This document shows, piece after piece, positions 28,037 to 34,271 of a stretch of DNA of 44,229 bases (position 1 is the stretch's first letter; the number at the start of each line of letters is the position of its first letter). The notes under the pieces are model-generated. The model was not told the origin of the DNA. It worked only from the letters and a program-made list of their open reading frames with translations, and made no database searches. The position numbers and the translations under genes were made by a program. The DNA is from Prochlorococcus sp. AG-402-K22 (lineage in GTDB: Bacteria > Cyanobacteriota > Cyanobacteriia > PCC-6307 > Cyanobiaceae), in NCBI GenBank assembly GCA_003216755.1, contig QCIJ01000015.1, positions 1-44,229 of the forward strand. Reading direction: 5' to 3'.

Positions 28037-28243
28037 TTTGTATTTTGTATTGGCTTTCTATTAGTAGCAAGAAAAAAAATTCTTGAAAATAAATATTGTT
28101 AATCGCCCTTATTTTATTTTCCTTTTCTAATTGTTTCAAACATACTTAAATATTGAAGTGGGAAAGCATTAGCTAGATTTTCAAGTCTATGACTAAGTTT
28201 CTATCCTGGGCTAAGCAAGTTCAAAGAAATTGAATAACCCTCA

Positions 28244-28282
28244 GGAGGAGTGGTCGAGTGGTTTAAGGCTCTAGACTTGAAA
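28244..28282 (+). pseudogene. 5' half of a tRNA-Ser(UGA), broken after the anticodon loop
   Basis: Bases 28244-28282 match the acceptor 5' strand (GGAGGAG), D-arm (GTGGTCGAGTGGTTTAAGGC), anticodon 5' stem (CTAGA) and loop (CTTGAAA, anticodon TGA) of a serine tRNA. The expected 3' anticodon stem TCTAG is replaced by GCTTG, and neither a variable arm nor a pairing T-arm follows. A TTCGATC at 28332-28338 and TGTTTCCG beyond it could be decayed 3' parts. It cannot be a working tRNA. Confidence 0.75.
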
Positions 28283-28409
28283 GCTTGATTTACGGGTAGT
28301 TATAGCAATAGCTTTCATATCTAACTTGACATTCGATCCCAACTGTTTCCGAAAAAATCATCCACCTTTTGTTATAATTAAAAAGCTAAAATTTTAATAA
28401 TTTTTGCCT

Positions 28410-28448
28410 AGAGGGGTGGTCGAGTGGTTCAAGGTTTTAGTCTTAAAA
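28410..28448 (+). pseudogene. Second, more decayed tRNA 5' half
   Basis: This 39-base stretch aligns without gaps to the fragment at 28244-28282, with 32 of 39 bases identical, and again stops at the anticodon loop (CTTAAAA). It keeps the D-arm GTGGTCGAGTGG. The loop read literally gives TAA, but similarity to the first copy suggests a drifted serine tRNA piece. The start-to-start distance between the copies is 166 bp. Confidence 0.65.
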
Positions 28449-28639
28449 ACTATCTTTTTAGGAAAAAAGTAAATTTATAAATTATCTGTAATCGCTTGAT
28501 ATAAATTTAATCTTATCAATAAGGCATTAAGAATAAAACAACCTCTATCGAGAAAGGGGAGACCACATAGAGACCAGTAAAAATATCTGTTAATTTTAAA
28601 AACCAAGATACAATAAAGGGCGATTAGCAATTTTTTTTT

Positions 28640-28903
28640 ATGCCTAATACATTAGTCGTTTCGACCTTTGGTTGTCCTTTTTCTGAATTTGAAATGATGG
28701 TAAAAAAAGTTGATAAAGAACAAGGATACGTTTTTTGTTCTGAGCTAGAAATTATCAAAGTAAATGAACATAAAGCAATGATTCTTATGAACTGTTCTGA
28801 TTTAGAAAAGTTTGGCGCAATGCTTGAACAACCAGAATTAAAACAATGGGACATTGATAACAACTGTGTAGATACTGTTTATAATCTTGAACTTGTTGAG
28901 TAA
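28640..28903 (+). CDS. Hypothetical protein, 87 residues (paralogue of the 27449 gene)
   Basis: The protein shares its beginning (NTLVVSTFGCPFSEFE), middle (EHKAMILMN) and end (NNCVDTVYNLELVE) with the 86-residue protein encoded at 27449-27709 on the other strand. A TACAAT -10 box at 28609-28614 gives a leader of about 20 bases that includes AGGGCGATTA and a T-run. The stop is directly followed by the ATG of the TPR protein gene, so the two are probably co-transcribed. Confidence 0.72.
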   Translation: MPNTLVVSTFGCPFSEFEMMVKKVDKEQGYVFCSELEIIKVNEHKAMILMNCSDLEKFGAMLEQPELKQWDIDNNCVDTVYNLELVE

Positions 28904-29380
28904 ATGAAATGCTTACTACTTCCACTACTAGCTGCTCTCGCTTTACCTACTGCTGTTAATTCTGAAGTAACTAATGATTATATTTTAAAAGCTAATCAAT
29001 CCAAGGAATTATTTAGTGAACGTAAATTTTCTGAGATGACAAAAATATGCAATGAACTTATAGAAATATCACCAGATAATCCAAATGGATATGTATGCAA
29101 AGGAGTTGCTTTGGGATTAAACATTGAAAATCAAAAGAAAAGAGAGGCTATAAGAAATTTCACGAAGGCAATTAAAATAAATCCTGAATATAATGAAGCA
29201 TATTTTTTTAGGGGTCTTTTACAGTTTCAAATGCGAAGGAGAAGAGATTTTGGAATAGCTAGAACTGCCTGTAAAGATATGAGCAAGGCTTACTTTAATA
29301 AGTATCCTCCTGCATTGGAATATGTAAAAAATAATATGTCTTTTGTGAAATATGAATGTTATCAGTTTATTAGAGAATGA
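28904..29380 (+). CDS. Secreted TPR-repeat protein
   Basis: The 158-residue protein has a signal peptide (MKCLLLPLLAALALPTAVNS). Two or three tetratricopeptide repeats follow, with NPNGYVCKGVALGL, NFTKAIKINPEYNEAYFFRG and a tail containing paired Cys residues. It probably acts in the periplasm as a protein-binding scaffold; the partner is unknown. It starts at the base after the stop of the 87-residue gene. Its own stop overlaps the ATG of a decayed copy of the same leader. Confidence 0.75.
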   Translation: MKCLLLPLLAALALPTAVNSEVTNDYILKANQSKELFSERKFSEMTKICNELIEISPDNPNGYVCKGVALGLNIENQKKREAIRNFTKAIKINPEYNEAYFFRGLLQFQMRRRRDFGIARTACKDMSKAYFNKYPPALEYVKNNMSFVKYECYQFIRE

Positions 29381-29418
29381 AACGCTTACTACTTGCATCA
29401 CTAAAAGTTATTTATTGA
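29377..29418 (+). pseudogene. Remnant of a second MKRLLL-leader gene
   Basis: The 14-codon frame ATG AAA CGC TTA CTA CTT... repeats the opening of the upstream TPR gene (17 of the first 18 bases match) and then runs into a stop after 13 residues. The ATG overlaps the upstream stop (ATGA). The pattern suggests that a second gene with the same secretion leader once followed and was deleted or scrambled. Confidence 0.5.
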
Positions 29419-29503
29419 CATCCAATATTAATAAAGTTGAATTACATCCAAGGATTTAGAAAAAATTAGTAGGAATATTCTATTCAGAAGTAAGAATATT
29501 ATT

Positions 29504-29525
29504 AAAAAGAGGCTAAGATAGCCTC
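29504..29525 (-). terminator. Rho-independent terminator after the small lipoprotein gene
   Basis: On the minus strand the 7-bp stem GAGGCTA/TAGCCTC (arms 29519-29525 and 29509-29515, 3-base loop) is followed by five T residues. It lies about 50 bp past the stop of the lipoprotein gene at 29573. Confidence 0.8.
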
Positions 29526-29572
29526 AACCAATTAACTTTCAATCTTTAAAACACTACATCATTCCCATTGAA

Positions 29573-29911
29573 CTAATTTAGCTTGTAACTAGTAGTTATT
29601 GTTTTAACTATTGATTTTTTAGGATCTTTATTTGGATAACAATTAACAATTCTATATTTACCCCCTTTTCTATCAGTTTCAACAACAGTAAATTGAACAA
29701 ATCTTTCTTTTTTAGTACTCGAAGAATCCTTGATTTCTACTTTGATTATTTCTTCATTTTTACTTTCAATTATTCTGGATTTACCTCCACAAACAAGAAC
29801 TGCAGTTTCTTTAGTTACAGAAAATAATTTATTTTCATCAGTAATGGATAGTTCATCTTTATTACTACAAGAAGAAATTAAAAGGATAGTAAGAATTAAT
29901 AGTTTTTTCAT
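29573..29911 (-). CDS. Small lipoprotein, about 112 residues
   Basis: From ATG 29911 the protein starts MKKLLILTILLISSCSNKDE, a lipoprotein signal with the lipidated Cys in the lipobox I-S-S-C. The frame is open to an earlier ATG at 29935, which would put eight extra residues before the signal. The mature part is charged, has two further Cys residues (VCGGKSR and VNCYPN), and shows no known domain. It is probably anchored in the periplasm. Confidence 0.65.
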   Translation of the reverse strand: MKKLLILTILLISSCSNKDELSITDENKLFSVTKETAVLVCGGKSRIIESKNEEIIKVEIKDSSSTKKERFVQFTVVETDRKGGKYRIVNCYPNKDPKKSIVKTITTSYKLN

Positions 29912-30053
29912 AGTTTTTTTAGAGGATAAATTCACTTGTAAGTGCTTCTAAGTTTCTTTTATTAAGTTGGGTAAGATAACGCTGAATTTCTTTTCTGTAC
30001 ATTATTTTTAAATCAATAGTATTGAAACTAATTTAAATTTTGATTGAAGAGAA

Positions 30054-31076
30054 TTAATCATTTTTTAAATTTGCCTTTTCCTCAATTAATGAACATACGT
30101 TATCGAAATACTTGCTATTTTCTTTTTTTAAAAATAGATTTATGCCCTCAATACGTAATTTAGTATTGATAATGGGCAAACTTGTTAAAAGACTGTATTT
30201 ACTTTTAATGGTTTCATTTGGCATCGTTTCGTCCATAAATAACTTTTCCTCATGAAAACAACAAGGGCATTTATAGAAAGACATATTTTCAATCAATCCA
30301 TAAATTGGCATTCCAAAATTTTCATACATAGAAATTGTTCTTATTAAATCAGAATAAGATGATGAACCTGGCAAAGTAACTAGAATCACCCCAACTATTG
30401 GACTATCTTGAAGAAGAGTTATCTGAGTATCGCCTGTACCTGGAGGAAGATCGATAAGCAAGAAATCTAATTCACCCCAATCAACTTGATACAAAAACTG
30501 ATTTAGTAATCTTGTTAATATCGGACCTCTCCATGCAAGTGATTGATTTGATTTTGCAAGCATTGCAACGGACATTATTTTTAAGTCTTGATAATCTAAT
30601 GCAATAAATTTAACTTTTCCATTTTCCTCATTAGTCAATACGTCTTGTTTACTCAATCCAACAATATTAGGGATATTAGGTCCATAAACATCTGCATCTA
30701 AAATACCAACTTTAAAACCTCTTTTTTTTAAATTTAAAGCAAGGCCAACAGTTACAGAAGATTTACCTACTCCACCTTTTCCACTGCCAATAGCAATTGT
30801 CCTTTTAACTCCTTTAATAAATTTGAGATCTAAATATACTTTTTTAGCCCATGAAAAAATTTTTAGTTTATTCTCAATTACTTCTTTTAATTTAATTTGA
30901 TCTGATCCGAGAAATAACTTCAAATATAAATAATCTCCAACAACTCTTATATTCCTCACAACGCAAGATGAGATAAGATCACCATAAATTTCTCTAAATA
31001 CTAGAGTTTTTAAATATTCTTTTACTTGATTCTGTCTAGCCTCATTTTCTTTATTATCCTCATTTGAATTACTCAT
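30054..31076 (-). CDS. Mrp/NBP35-type P-loop ATPase (Fe-S cluster carrier), island copy
   Basis: The 340-residue protein has an N-terminal MIP18-like domain (about 15-85). The ParA/Mrp P-loop GSGKGGVGKSSVTVGLALNL follows (near residues 98-117), then DADVYGPNIP, LIDLPPGTGD, and a CPCC motif near residue 268, the usual position of the cluster-binding cysteines. Mrp proteins assemble or deliver [4Fe-4S] clusters. It ends a four-gene operon with a flavoprotein and an eight-cysteine ferredoxin, so a dedicated maturation role is plausible. Its start overlaps the HEAT gene stop (4 bp). A housekeeping Mrp would normally lie elsewhere in the genome. Confidence 0.85.
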   Translation of the reverse strand: MSNSNEDNKENEARQNQVKEYLKTLVFREIYGDLISSCVVRNIRVVGDYLYLKLFLGSDQIKLKEVIENKLKIFSWAKKVYLDLKFIKGVKRTIAIGSGKGGVGKSSVTVGLALNLKKRGFKVGILDADVYGPNIPNIVGLSKQDVLTNEENGKVKFIALDYQDLKIMSVAMLAKSNQSLAWRGPILTRLLNQFLYQVDWGELDFLLIDLPPGTGDTQITLLQDSPIVGVILVTLPGSSSYSDLIRTISMYENFGMPIYGLIENMSFYKCPCCFHEEKLFMDETMPNETIKSKYSLLTSLPIINTKLRIEGINLFLKKENSKYFDNVCSLIEEKANLKND

Positions 31077-32053
31077 ACATTCAATTTTTCTAAAGCTTTT
31101 TGAGATTGAATTCTCACTTCAATATCAGCATCATCTAATGATTGTTTTAGAGATGGTATTGCCTTCTTAGATCCTAATAAACCCAATGCGATAGCAGCTT
31201 CTTTTCTCACATCTGAATAATCGTCACAAAGTAATTTCACTATTTCCCCTAAATATTCCTGGGATAATACTTTTGTAAGAGCTCTCATTGAAAACTTCCT
31301 TACCTGCCAATGCAAGTCTGAAATGGCAGAAGAAAGAGATTTAGAAGAAGAATTATCCCCATGCATTTCCAATGCGATGGCTGCATTTCGTCTTACTTCC
31401 CAAGACTCATCATTTTCTAGGGAATTGCACAAAATTGGAACAATACAATCTTCTCTAAAATTCCCAAGAGTTAACATTGTTTCCTTTCTTACTTCTTGAT
31501 CGAGATCATCAGCTAGGATGTTCACTGGGGTAAAATGAGTTAATTGATTAAGATATCTAAGAGTAATAACAGCCTCTTTTCGTATGTTTTTATTCTCTGA
31601 TGACAAATAAGGGCTAATTGATGGTAATGCCTGAACATCATGAATTTTTCTCAATAAAATTAAAACATAAATTATCTGCAATTCATCATCACTCTCCAAG
31701 TAGTCCAATAACTTAAGCAAATGATCTTGATTTATTAATTCTTTAAGAGCACTACATGCTTCATCACTTACTTTTTTATCTCTTTTACTGTTTATACACT
31801 CCAGCAATGGTAAAACAGCTTTAGCATTTGCCATTTCCCAAAGTGTTGTGACAACAATAAGTTGAACTGAAGAGGAAGGGTCTTCGAGAGCGTGAATCAA
31901 AAAAGGTATCGTATCTTCATCGCATTCCTGTTGTAAATTTACTGCAGCTACAAGTCTATCTCCTTCATCATCGGAGGAAAGCATTTCAACCATTTCTTGA
32001 ACTTCTTCATCTAAAAGATCAATTTCAGATTGGAGAGATTTGTTGAATTTCAA
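31073..32053 (-). CDS. HEAT-repeat protein
   Basis: The 326 residues form about nine HEAT/PBS-lyase-type helical repeats, each with the pattern 'DxxxEVRxxAxxALxxL' (for example SWEVRRNAAIALEMHG and YSDVRKEAAIALGLLG). There is no signal peptide. In cyanobacteria such repeats occur in bilin lyases (CpcE/F) and in scaffolds. Here, between a ferredoxin and an Mrp ATPase, a role as assembly scaffold or inhibitor for the flavoprotein is more likely, by context only. It starts at TTG 32053, two bases after the ferredoxin stop. Confidence 0.8.
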   Translation of the reverse strand: MKFNKSLQSEIDLLDEEVQEMVEMLSSDDEGDRLVAAVNLQQECDEDTIPFLIHALEDPSSSVQLIVVTTLWEMANAKAVLPLLECINSKRDKKVSDEACSALKELINQDHLLKLLDYLESDDELQIIYVLILLRKIHDVQALPSISPYLSSENKNIRKEAVITLRYLNQLTHFTPVNILADDLDQEVRKETMLTLGNFREDCIVPILCNSLENDESWEVRRNAAIALEMHGDNSSSKSLSSAISDLHWQVRKFSMRALTKVLSQEYLGEIVKLLCDDYSDVRKEAAIALGLLGSKKAIPSLKQSLDDADIEVRIQSQKALEKLNV

Positions 32054-32055
32054 AA

Positions 32056-32283
32056 TTATCTAAGAAGAAATGGAATTTGAACAGTTATTGCTCCAGTAGG
32101 ACATTCTTTTTCACAAGGAAGGCAAAACCAACACTCATCATACTTCATATATGCTTTTCCTGTATCTGGATTTTTAACAAGTACATCTAAAGGACATACC
32201 TCTATACAAGCTTTACATTTGTCGAGACATTTGCTCTCATCGACTATAACTGGGACGTCTACTCGGTTGTTAGTTAAGGCCAT
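32056..32283 (-). CDS. 2[4Fe-4S] ferredoxin, AprB-like
   Basis: The 75-residue protein has eight cysteines at 19, 23, 26 and 30 and at 51, 54, 57 and 61, in C-x3-C-x2-C-x3-C-P and C-x2-C-x2-C-x3-C-P arrangements. That is a two-cluster ferredoxin. The stretch Y-D-E-C-W-F-C-L-P-C resembles the cluster region of adenylylsulfate reductase beta subunits, but the C-terminal extension of true AprB (about 150 residues) is missing. It lies 43 bp after the AprA-like gene and 2 bp before the HEAT gene. It is the likely electron partner of the flavoprotein. Confidence 0.88.
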   Translation of the reverse strand: MALTNNRVDVPVIVDESKCLDKCKACIEVCPLDVLVKNPDTGKAYMKYDECWFCLPCEKECPTGAITVQIPFLLR

Positions 32284-32326
32284 AATTAGAAATTAAAAAA
32301 GAATTTTTTATTTTTGAAGAAATGAT

Positions 32327-34033
32327 TTAAGCGACGGAAACATCATATTTTTCTTTATTTAAATTGACATCAAATAAATAGGGTTTTAAATCTTCTTTGA
32401 AGATGGTCATTTCATTATTTTCAAGACTTTTTTTAATAATGGTGTTGCACATCCATTCATCATCATTTCTGTTTGGAAAATCCAATCGATAATGATAAAG
32501 CCCCCATCGACTCTCAGTCCTATAAAGTGATGCTTTAGCAGCCATCTCAGCACAATCTCTTATGAAATGAATCTCCATACATCTCATCAATTCATGAGGA
32601 TCTCTAGCTCCTAATTCATCTAGAACATTTTTATAATCGATGAATTTTTCCAAACCAATTTTCATGTTTTTTGGAGACTTTGGAGGTTGTAAATAATCAT
32701 TAACAAATCTTCTGAGTTTATATTCAACCTGTGTATGAGGAATTCCATTGGGATTATTTAAAGGAGCTAATAATCTCTCTCTCTCAGTATTAATAAAGTC
32801 TGAATCGACATCACCATGATCAATATCTTTTATGTAATCCATAGCATGTTCTGCTGCAACTCTTCCAGAAACAAAAGCCCCAATCATGTAATTATGTGGA
32901 ACATTTGCCATATCACCAGCTGCATAGAGTCCAGGGATGCTCGTTCTCATAAATTCATCAACTTGAACACCTGAAGCAGAATGTCCACTACATAAACCTA
33001 TTTCTGAGATATTCATCTCAACTCCATCTCGCCTATAGTTTTCTCCTCTTCCTGCATGAAATCTCTCCCTACTCGGTCTCTCATTATCAAATAATATTGA
33101 TTCAATTTCAGATATTGTAGATTCATCGAGATGATACATTTTTAAATGCACTGGCCCCTTTCCGGAATTTAGCTCCCTCCAAACTTCTAGCATCATTTGA
33201 CCACTCCAATAATCACAACTAATGAATCTATTACCAGTGGCATTGGCTGTATATGCTCCAAAGGGGCTTGCTACATAAGCACATGCGGGGCCGTTATAAT
33301 CCTTAATAAGGGGATTTATCTGGAAGCACTCTATATTAGATAATTTTGCACCAGCTTGATAAGCCATAGAATATCCATCACCAGCATTAGTAGGATTTTC
33401 GTAAGTTCCATATAAATATCCTGAAGCAGGTAAACCTAATCTTCCGCACGCCCCAGTACATAATAAAATTGCTTTTGATTTTATGACATACATGTCGCCA
33501 CTTCTAACATCTAATCCAGTAATCCCAATAGCTCTACCATTCTGAGTTAAAACACTTGTTGCCATAACTCTATTAATAACTTTTATTTTATTCCGTTTAA
33601 CTTGTCGAGATAATATTTTCTTCAAATCCTTCCCTTCTGGCATGGGTAAAACATACTTGCCAACTCTATGAACTTGTTTTAAATCGTATTTACCCTCATT
33701 ATCTTTTTGAAATTTTACTCCCCATTCTTCAAGTTCTTGGATAACATCAAAACCTAAAAGTCCAGTTTTGTGCACTGCTGACTGATCTAAAATTCCATCA
33801 TTAGCTATTGTTATTTCTCTGACATATTGTTCGGGGGTCGAATTTCCAGGAATAACAGCAGTATTAACACCATCCATTCCCATAGCAATTGCCCCACTTC
33901 TTCTGATATTAGCTTTCTCTAAAACAAGAACAGATGAATCTGGTGATTTTTGCTTAGCCTTGACAGCAGCCATACATCCTGCAGTACCTCCACCAACTAC
34001 CAAGAAATCAACTTCTATATTAATAATTTCCAT
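32327..34033 (-). CDS. AprA-like flavoprotein (fumarate reductase/APS reductase superfamily)
   Basis: The 568-residue protein has an N-terminal FAD site (FLVVGGGTAGCMAA, residues 10-23; SGAIAMGMDGVNTAV with Asn57), LLCTGACGRLG, NAGDGYSMAYQAGAKL, GHSASGVQV and AAGDMANVPH. The C-terminal segment (ARDPHELMRCMEIHFIRDC, then SRWGLYHYRLDFPNRNDDEW) closely resembles the end of adenylylsulfate reductase alpha subunits, not fumarate reductase. Whether it acts on APS/sulfite or another substrate is unknown; it is shorter than true AprA and its partner is a minimal ferredoxin. It is first in a four-gene operon. A TATAAT at 34060-34065 is a likely -10. Confidence 0.85.
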   Translation of the reverse strand: MEIINIEVDFLVVGGGTAGCMAAVKAKQKSPDSSVLVLEKANIRRSGAIAMGMDGVNTAVIPGNSTPEQYVREITIANDGILDQSAVHKTGLLGFDVIQELEEWGVKFQKDNEGKYDLKQVHRVGKYVLPMPEGKDLKKILSRQVKRNKIKVINRVMATSVLTQNGRAIGITGLDVRSGDMYVIKSKAILLCTGACGRLGLPASGYLYGTYENPTNAGDGYSMAYQAGAKLSNIECFQINPLIKDYNGPACAYVASPFGAYTANATGNRFISCDYWSGQMMLEVWRELNSGKGPVHLKMYHLDESTISEIESILFDNERPSRERFHAGRGENYRRDGVEMNISEIGLCSGHSASGVQVDEFMRTSIPGLYAAGDMANVPHNYMIGAFVSGRVAAEHAMDYIKDIDHGDVDSDFINTERERLLAPLNNPNGIPHTQVEYKLRRFVNDYLQPPKSPKNMKIGLEKFIDYKNVLDELGARDPHELMRCMEIHFIRDCAEMAAKASLYRTESRWGLYHYRLDFPNRNDDEWMCNTIIKKSLENNEMTIFKEDLKPYLFDVNLNKEKYDVSVA

Positions 34034-34059
34034 GGGAAAGTTTATTATTTATATCCTTA

Positions 34060-34139
34060 ATTATATCCGAAATAGTTTGATATATCTTGGTTTTAGGTAT
34101 TTATAGATACTATTGCGCTATTAAATAATTTTATAGGTT
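34060..34139. promoter_or_regulatory. Divergent promoter region with an NtcA-type box (34097-34110)
   Basis: Between the AprA-like operon and the LysR-fusion gene, bases 34097-34110 read GTA-tttataga-TAC, a perfect GTA-N8-TAC NtcA consensus. Toward the plus gene, TAGGTT (34134-34139) sits 23 bp downstream and fits the TAN3T pattern of NtcA-activated promoters. Toward the minus operon, TATTTC sits at 22 bp (imperfect) and a full TATAAT at 34060-34065 lies 31 bp away. The rest of 34034-34271 is AT-rich with no other clear element. Confidence 0.5.
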
Positions 34140-34271
34140 AATTTAAATTCAAAATCAATTAAAAAACTCCATAATAATTAAAAATCTCTAAATTAAGTTT
34201 GAAATATTTGTGTAATTAGATACTTAAAAACCTCTTATTTAATATCATTATAAATGTAATAAGATAGGTAG

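Larger units (their letters stand above)
28100..28626. repeat. Inverted copies of an initiation-region element, TAATCGCCCTT...AAGGGCGATTA
   Basis: The 11-mer TAATCGCCCTT at 28100-28110 recurs inverted as AAGGGCGATTA at 28616-28626. Each copy lies just downstream of a -10 box facing outward (TAAAAT at 28111-28116 on minus; TACAAT at 28609-28614 on plus), so it covers the expected first transcribed bases of both divergent genes. A related TACAAT-AAGGGGC is at 27731-27743 ahead of the 86-residue gene. The interior of this gene-free stretch (28037-28639) holds two tRNA fragments and an inverted pair CTCTAT/ATAGAG (28543-28572). Confidence 0.7.

Noticed and set aside
28244..28351. A complete tRNA-Ser including TTCGATC at 28332 and TGTTTCCG at the end
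   Set aside because: The acceptor pairing is mostly wobble, the T-stem does not pair and the anticodon 3' stem is broken, so only the 5' half is called.
28410..28560. A tRNA-Leu(UAA) interrupted by a group I intron, since the loop reads CTTAAAA
   Set aside because: No group I core follows, no 3' exon is found, and the sequence is closer to the serine fragment 166 bp upstream.
32327..34033. Succinate dehydrogenase or fumarate reductase flavoprotein
   Set aside because: The C-terminal region resembles APS reductase alpha subunits, and no SdhB/FrdB-type subunit or membrane anchor is present; the partner is an 8-Cys ferredoxin.
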